Below, piece after piece: positions 20,608-27,570 of a stretch of DNA of 29,722 nucleotides. The notes below the pieces were generated by a model. It did no database searches and was not told the origin of the DNA. It saw nothing but the letters and a program-made list of their open reading frames with translations. Numbering within the stretch: position 1 is the stretch's first letter; each line of letters begins with the position of its first letter. The translations under genes and the position numbers were made by a program. The stretch is taken from contig CAZHPF010000002.1 of assembly GCA_964534095.1 (NCBI GenBank), forward strand, positions 1 through 29,722. Direction: 5' to 3'. Source of the DNA: CALMSM01 sp964534095 (GTDB lineage: Bacteria > Patescibacteriota > Saccharimonadia > Saccharimonadales > CALMSM01).

Positions 20608-22113
20608 ATGGAGGGTAATGTAGCGCAAACCGGAGGAGCAGGGGATGTGATAGCACCTCCGGTGGCACCCGAAGCGCTGTATTCTTATCAGTTAGCAAAC
20701 GGAGAAATAGTGACCGCTAATTCGGCCGAACGGGTCAAAGAAGTCTGTCCCTACATCGCCCAACTTGCCATCGAAGCTCCTGACCAGGCAGACTTGATAT
20801 TAGCACTCGCAGCAAGTGGAACTGAAATGATACAAGCAAGAGAATCTCGGCGGGACGATCCGGTGCGGGAGCCTAAAGCTCCAGAACCACATTCTACAAA
20901 AATCGAACCAACACCCGACAGAATATGGGCACCAAGAGTGGAAGAAACCGGGCTAAGCGAGGTCAAAGCCTATGCTTATGAGCACGCAGTTCAAGAAGCA
21001 CTTAGGGCGAGGGAGATTATAGTAGCGAGCGATGATGTCATGGAAAGTGGAGACCTGTTGGCAGGTGCAGAGAAAGCGGAAGAGCGGGTCGTTACAAGTA
21101 GCACACGCGGCTCAGTAAAGACGCGAAAGCGAGTATCAGGCGAGGGCGGCATAGCACCGGTTAAGCCAGCGTCGGGTCGTAAGCCGATAATAGCGGCTTC
21201 TCCCGCTGCTACTTCACTACCAGTTGTGCCGCGCAAAAAACCATTGAGACAAGCCTCAGCCCTTCCGGCAGTAAAACCTGTTCCTGTTGCTAGACCTGTG
21301 ACCGAAAGTAAAGGCGTTGTCGTCCCCACAATACCAGACGATAAACCCCCAGAACTTATACCAGAAACTTCAGCGATTACGTTGGGCAATACTTTACTAG
21401 AGGATAAGTCTGTAGAAGCACACCAAGAGGCTCCGGCTTTTCTTGTAGTAGAACCATTAACCAGAGAGCTGGCCGAGCCGGTTGTTGATGACGACATAAT
21501 GGAGGTATATCACCTGTTTATAGAGAGGGCATCTATACCTTTGGAAGAGCCAGCAACTGTGGTGTCTCTTGATGACGCTCCTGAGCTCCCAGAACTCATT
21601 GTGTTTACGGATGATTTTGAAGCTTTTGTAGAGTTACAGCCTACGGGTACTGAGCACATCACTATAGAGACTATTATCGAACACGCCCAAACCGAGCAAC
21701 CGCTTGAGCAAACGCTTGTGGCGTTGGCAAGGTTTTTGTCAGAGCCAATAACGAGAGAGTCAACGCAGGGTGAGGGCGGTATACCCGAAGCTCTCAGCGA
21801 GCTGGAAGAAGCGTTAGCGGCCAGTTATGAGGAGGCAGCGATGCATCTCACTCCTGATGTCGTCGAGAAGTTGTTTGTCCTCTTAGGCAGGTTAGGGTAT
21901 GAACGTCCAAAAGAGGTATTAACCCATTTCGCCAAGAACCATGATGCAGACTTTTTATTGCATGCCGTAGGCTATCTCTGCCAACTTAACAAAAATGGTG
22001 AACGACAGGAAATTACGGAAGACCCCGTCTTCTCTATGGCTACAGACGATTCAGCTCTACCTCAACTAAGCAAAATACTCCGAGGCCTTATCCTCCGGCA
22101 CGCCTTAGCGTGA
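20608..22113 (+). CDS. large hypothetical protein with a Pro/Glu-rich linker
   Basis: This 501-residue protein has no family I recognise. An N-terminal structured part (about 1-75) includes SYQLANGEIVTANSAERVKE. A long low-complexity region (about 85-300), rich in Pro, Glu, Ala and Val, follows with basic patches such as KTRKRVSGEGG and RKKPLRQ. A helical C-terminal part (about 345-501) has ALARFLSEPITRESTQG and VVEKLFVLLGRLGYERPKEV. No signal peptide or membrane helix is visible, so it is probably cytoplasmic, perhaps a scaffold with two ordered ends. It follows the 116-residue gene in the same operon. Confidence 0.7.
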   Translation: MEGNVAQTGGAGDVIAPPVAPEALYSYQLANGEIVTANSAERVKEVCPYIAQLAIEAPDQADLILALAASGTEMIQARESRRDDPVREPKAPEPHSTKIEPTPDRIWAPRVEETGLSEVKAYAYEHAVQEALRAREIIVASDDVMESGDLLAGAEKAEERVVTSSTRGSVKTRKRVSGEGGIAPVKPASGRKPIIAASPAATSLPVVPRKKPLRQASALPAVKPVPVARPVTESKGVVVPTIPDDKPPELIPETSAITLGNTLLEDKSVEAHQEAPAFLVVEPLTRELAEPVVDDDIMEVYHLFIERASIPLEEPATVVSLDDAPELPELIVFTDDFEAFVELQPTGTEHITIETIIEHAQTEQPLEQTLVALARFLSEPITRESTQGEGGIPEALSELEEALAASYEEAAMHLTPDVVEKLFVLLGRLGYERPKEVLTHFAKNHDADFLLHAVGYLCQLNKNGERQEITEDPVFSMATDDSALPQLSKILRGLILRHALA

Positions 22114-22131
22114 ACGGTCTCAGCCAAGCTA

Positions 22132-23397
22132 CTATAAGATAAGTGTTGCAAGCCCCAGAAAAGCTATGAACCCGAACACATCGGTAGCGGTGGTAATAAA
22201 TATAGTAGCCGATGCGGCCGGGTCTTTACCGAGCTTCTGCATAATCAGCGGCACAAGTGTGCCAAAAAATGCTGCCACCAGCAGGTTAATAATCATGGCA
22301 ATTGCCAGTACAAAAGCAATTTTAAAGTCACGGTTAATAGCAATAATAATGGCCGCAACTAGCAAGCCATTGATAAATCCATTCACCAGTCCTGCACCAA
22401 GTTCGCTGCGGAGCGTTCGCCAAGCGGTTTTAAGCTCAATTTGGTTCAATGCAATACCACGGACTTGCACAGCGAGTGTCTGCGTGGCGGCATTCCCGCC
22501 CATACCCGCCACGATCGGCATGTAAATAGCCAGGAGTACGAACTTATCCAGCGTGTCTTTAAACACGCCAACTGCAAACGCGGCTAGAAAGGCAGTGAAC
22601 AGGTTAATAATCAGCCAGCGATACCGGTTAAGGACTTTACGGCGTGCTGTGTCAGTCACGCTTTCCTCTTGGCGGATACCAGCGAAATCGTACAGGGACG
22701 ATGCTTCGTTATCCTGTACCAGCTTCAACACGTCGTCAGAATAGATAATGCCCACTACCGCACCGGTATCGTTAAGGACGGCAACTTTGTTATGAGGATG
22801 CGACTGGAATAACTGAATAACATTGTCGTGGGTAGCAGCGTATGAGATGGAGGGAACACGCTTACTGTATTTACCAATCAGCTCGCCCCGAGCTGCAAAC
22901 GCTAATTCGTGGCCAGGTAAAAAACCTGCCAAGCGTCCCTCTTTCATAATGAGTATAACTGGTGGACGACCGGTACGCTTTTCGTGTTGTTTGAATTTTT
23001 TGGCGACGCTGGCAATGTTTTCTGATGCGTCGGCCTGTACATAATCAAGCGTCATAAGGCCGGCTGCTGTGTCTTGGTCAAACTCCAACAGCGTGGACAG
23101 AGAGCTTTTTACCTCTTGGCTCAACAACTGCAAGACTTTTTCACGCTTGTGCCGGGTCAGCGTCTGGAGGATATCAGTGGCATCGTCCGGATCAAGTGCT
23201 TCGAGGATGGCTACTAAATCTGATTCGGGGATCCGCACCAAAATGTCATGCTTGACATGAGCCGTAAGCGAACCGAGCAGTTCCAGCCTTTTTTCCTGGG
23301 GAAGTTGCAAAAACAACTCAGTACGTTTGTCAGTATGAAACAGAATATCAGCCAGCGTGATAGGGTTGATTGAGCTAATAGATTTTGGCAACTTCAT
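22132..23397 (-). CDS. mgtE: MgtE-family magnesium transporter
   Basis: This 421-residue magnesium channel has the MgtE cytosolic N domain (about 1-100, with DPDDATDILQTL and FDQDTAAGLMTLDYV). Two CBS domains follow (about 105-235, with PPVILIMKEGRLAGFLPG and KVAVLNDTGAVVGIIYSDDV), then a plug helix and five membrane segments. Signature sequences MPIVAGMGGNAATQTLAV and ATIFITTATDVFGFIAFLGL line the pore, with the Asp that selects magnesium. Both domains needed for magnesium-gated closing are present. The frame extends upstream to 23505, but the ATG at 23397 matches the normal N-terminus and lies after the promoter at 23426-23453. It is transcribed towards the 20608 gene, with only 18 bp between the two 3' ends. 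Confidence 0.94.
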   Translation of the reverse strand: MKLPKSISSINPITLADILFHTDKRTELFLQLPQEKRLELLGSLTAHVKHDILVRIPESDLVAILEALDPDDATDILQTLTRHKREKVLQLLSQEVKSSLSTLLEFDQDTAAGLMTLDYVQADASENIASVAKKFKQHEKRTGRPPVILIMKEGRLAGFLPGHELAFAARGELIGKYSKRVPSISYAATHDNVIQLFQSHPHNKVAVLNDTGAVVGIIYSDDVLKLVQDNEASSLYDFAGIRQEESVTDTARRKVLNRYRWLIINLFTAFLAAFAVGVFKDTLDKFVLLAIYMPIVAGMGGNAATQTLAVQVRGIALNQIELKTAWRTLRSELGAGLVNGFINGLLVAAIIIAINRDFKIAFVLAIAMIINLLVAAFFGTLVPLIMQKLGKDPAASATIFITTATDVFGFIAFLGLATLIL

Positions 23398-23425
23398 AAG
23401 CAAGTTTATTTTGGTAACTCCTAGC

Positions 23426-23453
23426 AGTATATACTGCGGGTGCGAACAATCAA
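23426..23453 (-). promoter_or_regulatory. promoter of mgtE
   Basis: On the minus strand TTGATT (23448-23453) and TATACT (23426-23431) are 16 bp apart. The leader is about 22 nt, and an AGGAG lies at its very 5' end, farther than usual from the ATG. Confidence 0.6.
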
Positions 23454-23522
23454 AGTTGCCTCCCACGGCTTTTATAGAGTATGCCAGAGCCATAGGTTCT
23501 AGCATCAGAGACAGGGATGTCT

Positions 23523-23528
23523 TATACT
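23523..23528 (+). promoter_or_regulatory. -10 box of the tRNA-Cys/tRNA-Leu unit
   Basis: TATACT lies 12 nt before the mature tRNA-Cys 5' end, the same layout as at tRNA-Gly. No good -35 is seen. Confidence 0.5.
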
Positions 23529-23540
23529 AGCTGGCATGGT

Positions 23541-23614
23541 GGCGCCGTGGCCGAGTGGTTAGGCAGTGCTCTGCAAAAGCACGTACACCGGTTCGAATCC
23601 GGTCGGTGCCTCCA
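23541..23614 (+). tRNA. tRNA-Cys (anticodon GCA)
   Basis: The acceptor GGCGCCG pairs with CGGTGCC (one G-T). The anticodon stem GTGCT/AGCAC encloses CTGCAAA with GCA at 23573-23575. The T arm CCGG/CCGG holds TTCGAAT. The discriminator is T (23611), the identity base expected for tRNA-Cys, and CCA is encoded at 23612-23614. Confidence 0.96.
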
Positions 23615-23631
23615 GTTTATTTACAAAGCCT

Positions 23632-23718
23632 GGGCGAGTGGCGGAATTGGTATACGCGGTGGACTTAAAATCCGCTGGCCTACAAGCCTTGAGGGTTCGA
23701 GTCCCTCCTCGCCCACCA
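23632..23718 (+). tRNA. tRNA-Leu (anticodon TAA)
   Basis: The acceptor GGGCGAG pairs with CTCGCCC. The anticodon stem GTGGA/TCCGC encloses CTTAAAA with TAA at 23666-23668. A long variable arm is present, as expected for Leu, and CCA is encoded at 23716-23718. It is 17 nt from tRNA-Cys and in the same transcript. Confidence 0.96.
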
Positions 23719-23755
23719 TTTAAGAACCATTCTCAATCAAATTGAGCAATCCATC

Positions 23756-23787
23756 AGAGGTCAGCACGTACCGGTGCGGCCTCTTTT
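23756..23787 (+). terminator. terminator after the tRNA pair
   Basis: AGAGG pairs with CCTCT and, inside it, GCAC pairs with GTGC, followed directly by TTTT. Two further perfect hairpins lie around it, CTCAAT/ATTGAG (23732-23746) and GGGGAAC/GTTCCCC (23810-23826). Together with the palindrome GGTACGTACC (23876-23885), these fill the roughly 200-bp gap before the next gene. Confidence 0.6.
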
Positions 23788-23922
23788 GCATTTTATACAA
23801 CACACCTGAGGGGAACACCGTTCCCCATCTCACCCCTGTTAAAGGGTTCTATCCCCACCAGGTCACTTGAAGTTCGGTACGTACCTGTCACACTATCTCC
23901 CACAGAGGAGACATGTACCGGA

Positions 23923-24375
23923 GTGCCCCGACTAACTGACCAACAATACTTAGCCCGACATGACCTATTGCAACAAGTATGGAACAGCCCATACCGTGAT
24001 GGGCTCTTAGCACTGAGTGCGGATGAGCAAATGACGCTCCATACCTACTATGCAACGAGTAGGAACCAATCTCCTGCGAAACTTATAGAGTGCCGACGGA
24101 AGCTCGCCAAGGCATACCCTTCAATGGCGAACGTAGCCGGGAAGTGCTATGCGAAGTTTGCAAAAGCACAGGCAGAGGCCTTTGAGCGCCTAAAAGACTT
24201 GAACACCTTTGTGCCAGTTGTACCTCACAAGTACACTGGAAAGATTGAAAAGATTCAAGGGCTGGTGAACCCCGATCTTGACACTATGGCCAAAAAACTA
24301 GCACTCGTCCTCATACGGCATGCCCAAGAGATGAAGACAAGGTCGGAGGATTCAATACAAACAGAGAGTGAGTAG
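23923..24375 (+). CDS. hypothetical protein, 150 residues
   Basis: This is a basic, mainly helical soluble protein of unknown function. LTDQQYLARHDLLQQVWNSP begins it, a Lys/Ala-rich helix follows (KCYAKFAKAQAEAFERLKDL), and the C-terminus is acidic. The chosen GTG start has AGAGGAG 12 nt upstream, longer than usual. An out-of-frame ATG at 23913 opens an 8-codon frame that ends at 23939, overlapping the start. This may be a small upstream frame controlling translation, or the start may be misplaced. It is convergent with the HTH gene triplet, 3 bp apart. Confidence 0.6.
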   Translation: MPRLTDQQYLARHDLLQQVWNSPYRDGLLALSADEQMTLHTYYATSRNQSPAKLIECRRKLAKAYPSMANVAGKCYAKFAKAQAEAFERLKDLNTFVPVVPHKYTGKIEKIQGLVNPDLDTMAKKLALVLIRHAQEMKTRSEDSIQTESE

Positions 24376-24378
24376 CTC

Positions 24379-24708
24379 TCACTCCTCAGGGTCTGAGGGA
24401 GTATGCCCCCTTCGGGCTCGCCTTGACCGCTCCACATTGCGTTGCCGCGCATCTGGATCAAGGCGTTGCCGGGCACCGTCGCCCGTCACGCCAAGCCGAT
24501 CCCCGATCTCAACCCACGTTCCGCCGTCCTCTCGGAACTCCGCCGCATCAGCCATCATCTGCTCATAGACGGCGGGCATCAACTGCTTGGACAGCACATT
24601 GCCAACCACTACCCGACCTAGCGGGTCAGGCATTTGCCGAATACGCTCCACTACTGCCTCTATGATTTCTCCAGCAATTACTTCTTCTGGTGATAACTCA
24701 CCCGCCAT
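24379..24708 (-). CDS. HTH protein, third copy of a tandem triplet
   Basis: This 109-residue protein is the most diverged of three consecutive paralogues. The shared plan is an N-terminal helix, VVERIRQMPDPLGRVVVGNV, then a polar middle, the helix-turn-helix GGTWVEIGDRLGVTGDGARQ, and RLDPDARQRNVERSRRARRG, ending in an acidic PSDPEE. The HTH resembles sigma-region-4-like domains common in Actinobacteria (TWAEIGEALGVSRQAA style). It starts 2 nt after the stop of copy two. Presumably it binds DNA; the target is unknown. Confidence 0.7.
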   Translation of the reverse strand: MAGELSPEEVIAGEIIEAVVERIRQMPDPLGRVVVGNVLSKQLMPAVYEQMMADAAEFREDGGTWVEIGDRLGVTGDGARQRLDPDARQRNVERSRRARRGHTPSDPEE

Positions 24709-24710
24709 GA

Positions 24711-25043
24711 CTACGCCTCAGTCTCGTCAGGCGGGGTGTCGATGTGTGCTTTCTGTCGTCTTCGTCGGAGTCTGTCAATATTAGTTCGATGAACATCCGG
24801 ATCAAATCGCTGTGTGACTGCCTGCCGAGTGATGCCAAGCGTCCGACCAATTTCAGTCCACGTGCCTTGCTGTGAACGAAAATCTTCTGCGGCTGCATAG
24901 CCTTCCTCGGCAACAACAGAGGGAAGTTGCTTTGAAAGCTGGTCTATAAGAACAATTCGACCCAGTGGATCAGGTACGCTCCGAATTCGTTCAACTATTG
25001 AGTCGATGACATCCTGACTAGTAGGTACTTCCGGGTCTGCCAT
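24711..25043 (-). CDS. HTH protein, second copy of a tandem triplet
   Basis: This 110-residue paralogue of its neighbours has DVIDSIVERIRSVPDPLGRI near the N-terminus, the helix-turn-helix GTWTEIGRTLGITRQAVTQR, and FDPDVHRTNIDRLRRRRQKA as the basic tail. Its turn sequence ITRQAVTQRF is the most canonical of the three for DNA binding. It starts 2 nt after copy one, so the three are translated as one coupled unit. Whether the copies form mixed dimers cannot be told. Confidence 0.72.
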   Translation of the reverse strand: MADPEVPTSQDVIDSIVERIRSVPDPLGRIVLIDQLSKQLPSVVAEEGYAAAEDFRSQQGTWTEIGRTLGITRQAVTQRFDPDVHRTNIDRLRRRRQKAHIDTPPDETEA

Positions 25044-25045
25044 AG

Positions 25046-25378
25046 TTACGCCTCCTCCTCGTCAGATGGGGCATCTCCTTTAGCTGCTGCCCGCCGTTGT
25101 CTATTTCGCTCGACGTTCCTCTGTCGATGAACGGGATCAAGACGCATCTGGGCACCTGCGGGGGTTATGCTTAGTTGTTTACCGATCTCCACCCACGTCC
25201 CGCCAGCCTCTCGGTAGGCAGCGGCAATCCTGCCCCCTTCTTCATACACGGCGGGAATCATCTCTCTAGAGATGTGATCTATAAGGGCAATCTGGCCTAA
25301 TGGATCAGGCACACTCCGAATCAGCTCGATAACCGAATCAACTACGTCTTGACCAGTGGGTACTTCATGATCCGCCAT
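25046..25378 (-). CDS. HTH protein, first copy of a tandem triplet
   Basis: This 110-residue first gene of the triplet has DVVDSVIELIRSVPDPLGQI, the helix-turn-helix GTWVEIGKQLSITPAGAQMR, and the basic tail RLDPVHRQRNVERNRQRRAA with an acidic end. GAGAGG lies just before the ATG, and the leader holds the hairpin CTGAG/CTCAG (25391-25407). Promoter boxes are at 25420-25447. The family look is actinobacterial, which may reflect transfer from an actinobacterial host. Confidence 0.72.
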   Translation of the reverse strand: MADHEVPTGQDVVDSVIELIRSVPDPLGQIALIDHISREMIPAVYEEGGRIAAAYREAGGTWVEIGKQLSITPAGAQMRLDPVHRQRNVERNRQRRAAAKGDAPSDEEEA

Positions 25379-25419
25379 ACTGCCTCTCGCCTGAGCCCAC
25401 CACTCAGCATTACATGACT

Positions 25420-25447
25420 ATTATACAATAGAAGCAGAGGTAATCAA
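25420..25447 (-). promoter_or_regulatory. promoter of the HTH triplet
   Basis: On the minus strand TTGATT (25442-25447) and TATAAT (25420-25425) are 16 bp apart. The leader is about 35 nt and contains a short hairpin and a purine-rich ribosome site. Confidence 0.7.
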
Positions 25448-25470
25448 AGGAAGTGGGACAGAAAAACAGC

Positions 25471-26013
25471 TTACGAGCTGATAAAGAATGCGGTGGGGTC
25501 GATTGGGATCCAGTTAGGGAAGATGTCATCAAATATAAACAGGGCGATTTCGCGGGTTGACTCTGGGATCTCTTCTGTCTTAAGCGCCAGTATTTCTGCG
25601 CGTGACATCAATTGTAAGCGGGTAGACTCTCCGGCTTGAGGCTGGTTTCGCGGCTCTTCCTCAGTCAAGAAGGCGTAAGTGATATCCGTATGGTAATGAT
25701 CAAGATTGGGAAAATGATGGGTATTGATGCATACGTCGGCAGGATGGAGCACTGCACCAGTTAGCGGTTTGAGAAATGTAGGCGGTTGTAATACCTGAAG
25801 CTGATTAAGTGCGTAGCCTGATTCCTCGGCTAGCTCATGCACAACCGTTGCCCAAGGGTGCTCATGGAGTTCAACGTGTCCGCCAAACTGTAACCACTGC
25901 TCCAGCTTTTTGTGCCAATGAAACCATATCTTGATTTCACCGGCATGCCTGACCACTATATAGGCACTTGCTGTAAAGTCATGCTCGCCCGAACCGGTAT
26001 GTAAATGGGGCAT
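25471..26013 (-). CDS. Nudix hydrolase
   Basis: This 180-residue protein has a Nudix box, GGHVELHEHPWATVVHELAE followed by ESGY. It fits G-x5-E-x7-R-E-U-x-E-E-x-G-U except that the arginine is histidine. The glutamates that bind magnesium are kept, so hydrolysis of a nucleoside diphosphate derivative is still likely. Histidine-rich stretches (FHWHKK, HHFPNLDHYHTD) stand out. The N-terminal MPHLHTGSGEHDFTASAYIV is typical of Nudix proteins annotated in candidate phyla. The substrate is not assignable. It is a single-gene unit with a start-proximal extended -10, divergent from lemA. Confidence 0.88.
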   Translation of the reverse strand: MPHLHTGSGEHDFTASAYIVVRHAGEIKIWFHWHKKLEQWLQFGGHVELHEHPWATVVHELAEESGYALNQLQVLQPPTFLKPLTGAVLHPADVCINTHHFPNLDHYHTDITYAFLTEEEPRNQPQAGESTRLQLMSRAEILALKTEEIPESTREIALFIFDDIFPNWIPIDPTAFFISS

Positions 26014-26019
26014 AAGCCT

Positions 26020-26028
26020 ATTCTAGCA
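26020..26028 (-). promoter_or_regulatory. extended -10 promoter of the Nudix gene
   Basis: On the minus strand TGC precedes TAGAAT (26020-26025), with 6 nt to the ATG at 26013. A leaderless mRNA is predicted. Confidence 0.6.
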
Positions 26029-26040
26029 TTCTCTCGAAAG

Positions 26041-26049
26041 TGCTATACT
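26041..26049 (+). promoter_or_regulatory. extended -10 promoter of the lemA operon
   Basis: TGC precedes TATACT (26044-26049). The start would be near 26056, giving a leader of about 30 nt with AAGGA (26074-26078) before the ATG at 26088. The promoter is divergent from, and closely packed with, the Nudix promoter. Confidence 0.6.
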
Positions 26050-26087
26050 GAATATACCCAATATTGATTAAACAAGGATATAGAGAT

Positions 26088-26651
26088 ATGACAATACTTC
26101 TTATTGTTGCAGCGGTAGTGCTTCTAGTGATTATCGGCGCAGCAATGTACAACGGCCTCGTCAAGTTAAATGTACGAGCCAACGAAGCGTGGAGCGATAT
26201 TACTGTCCAGCTGAAACGCCGCTATGATCTGATTCCTAACCTTATTAGCACGGTTAAGGGCTATGCCAAACACGAAGCCGACACCCTGCAGAACGTGGTT
26301 AAAGAACGAGCCGGAACTATTACTGGTGGTTCAGTCCAAGAAGTCGCCAAAACCGAAAATATGCTCACCGACGCCCTAAAAAGCGTGTTTGCGGTAGCCG
26401 AAGACAACCCCGACCTCAAAGCTAACCAAAACTTCTTGCAACTCCAAGACGAGCTGGTGGACACCGAAGATAAAATCCAGGCTGCCCGCCGATTTTATAA
26501 CGGCGTAGTGCGCGACTTTAACACCAAGCGAACCGTGTTCCCGACCAATATCTTTGCCGGCATGCTTGGGTTTAAGCAAGACAAAGAGTTCTTTGAACTC
26601 GACGATGCTCAAAACACAGCCGTGCAAGATCCTGTAGAAGTTAAATTTTAG
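26088..26651 (+). CDS. lemA: LemA family protein
   Basis: This 187-residue protein has a single N-terminal membrane anchor (about 2-20, ILLIVAAVVLLVIIGAAMYN) and the LemA helical-bundle domain. The hallmark NLISTVKGYAKHEADTLQNV lies near 47-66, and ARRFYNGVVRDFNTKRTVFP with FAGMLGFKQDKEFF forms the conserved C-terminal part. The anchor suggests most of the protein lies outside the membrane. LemA is usually encoded beside HtpX, as here, and the two may work together in membrane protein quality control. The ATG at 26088 has AAGGA 9 nt upstream; an in-frame TTG at 26064 lies before it and is less likely. Confidence 0.95.
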   Translation: MTILLIVAAVVLLVIIGAAMYNGLVKLNVRANEAWSDITVQLKRRYDLIPNLISTVKGYAKHEADTLQNVVKERAGTITGGSVQEVAKTENMLTDALKSVFAVAEDNPDLKANQNFLQLQDELVDTEDKIQAARRFYNGVVRDFNTKRTVFPTNIFAGMLGFKQDKEFFELDDAQNTAVQDPVEVKF

Positions 26652-26688
26652 TAAATATACAACGTGTGTGGCGGTAAGGGCGGTATAG

Positions 26689-27570
26689 ATGTATAGCGAA
26701 ATAGCTTCCAATAAACGTAAAACGTTCATTGTTATGACGGTGTTTGTGGCCGTGGTTGCCGCATTCGGGTGGTTGTTCGGAGAGTATGTTGGCTCGCCGG
26801 CTATTACGCCGTTTGTACTGATTGCCGCTATGCTCTATGCGCTGATCAGCTATTACTCCGGATCCAAACTGGCCTTAGCCGTAAACGGAGCGCATGAAAT
26901 AACCAAAAAAGACAATCCCCGTCTTTGGCGCATCGTAGAAAACCTAGCTATCACGAACGGCATGCCCATGCCGCGGGTCTACACCATCGACGATCCTGCG
27001 CCCAACGCATTTGCTACCGGCCGTGACCCCAATCATGCGGCCGTCTGTGCCACCAAAGGCATTATGGATATCATGACCGACGAAGAACTCACCGGAGTAA
27101 TGGCCCATGAGCTGGGACATATCAAAAACTATGACATCCGTGTCAGTATGGTAGCGTTTGCACTAGTGGCGGTCATTAGTTTGCTGGCGGATATTATGCT
27201 TCGGCTTGCGTGGTTTCGGGATAGCGACAGTGACAACAGCAGTGCCAGTGGTGTGATATTTATCCTGGGCCTGGTGGCGGCTATTGTGGCGCCATTGATT
27301 GCTACTCTCATCCAACTGGCTATTTCTCGGCAACGTGAGTATCTAGCCGATGCTACCGGTGCGCTTACAACACGTTATCCGGATGCGCTTGCCAGCGCAC
27401 TGGAAAAGATTGGCCAACGCGGCGGTGCCCTCAAAAAACAAAACGCCTCGACGGCGCACCTGTTTTTTGCTAATCCTCTCAAATCTGGAGGTATTTCCAG
27501 TCTTTTCAGCACTCATCCGCCTATTGCCGAGAGGGTAGCACGCTTACGTAATATGGGTCATCATGCCTAA
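26689..27570 (+). CDS. htpX: HtpX membrane metalloprotease
   Basis: This 293-residue M48-family zinc protease of the cytoplasmic membrane degrades misfolded membrane proteins. Two N-terminal membrane segments lie near 14-32 and 38-53. The active site H140-E141-x-x-H144 is in MAHELGHIKN, and the third zinc ligand is the Glu of REYLADATGA near 217. Two more hydrophobic segments lie near 153-175 and 190-210. The substrate-groove region PMPRVYTIDDPAPNAFATGR near 98-117 is typical. Length matches the family. It lies 37 bp after lemA and overlaps the next gene by 8 bp. Confidence 0.96.
   Translation: MYSEIASNKRKTFIVMTVFVAVVAAFGWLFGEYVGSPAITPFVLIAAMLYALISYYSGSKLALAVNGAHEITKKDNPRLWRIVENLAITNGMPMPRVYTIDDPAPNAFATGRDPNHAAVCATKGIMDIMTDEELTGVMAHELGHIKNYDIRVSMVAFALVAVISLLADIMLRLAWFRDSDSDNSSASGVIFILGLVAAIVAPLIATLIQLAISRQREYLADATGALTTRYPDALASALEKIGQRGGALKKQNASTAHLFFANPLKSGGISSLFSTHPPIAERVARLRNMGHHA

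Noticed and set aside
24255..24784. Overlapping frames on both strands around the third HTH gene
   Set aside because: They are shadows of the HTH gene or the 150-residue gene, with compositions typical of antisense translation.
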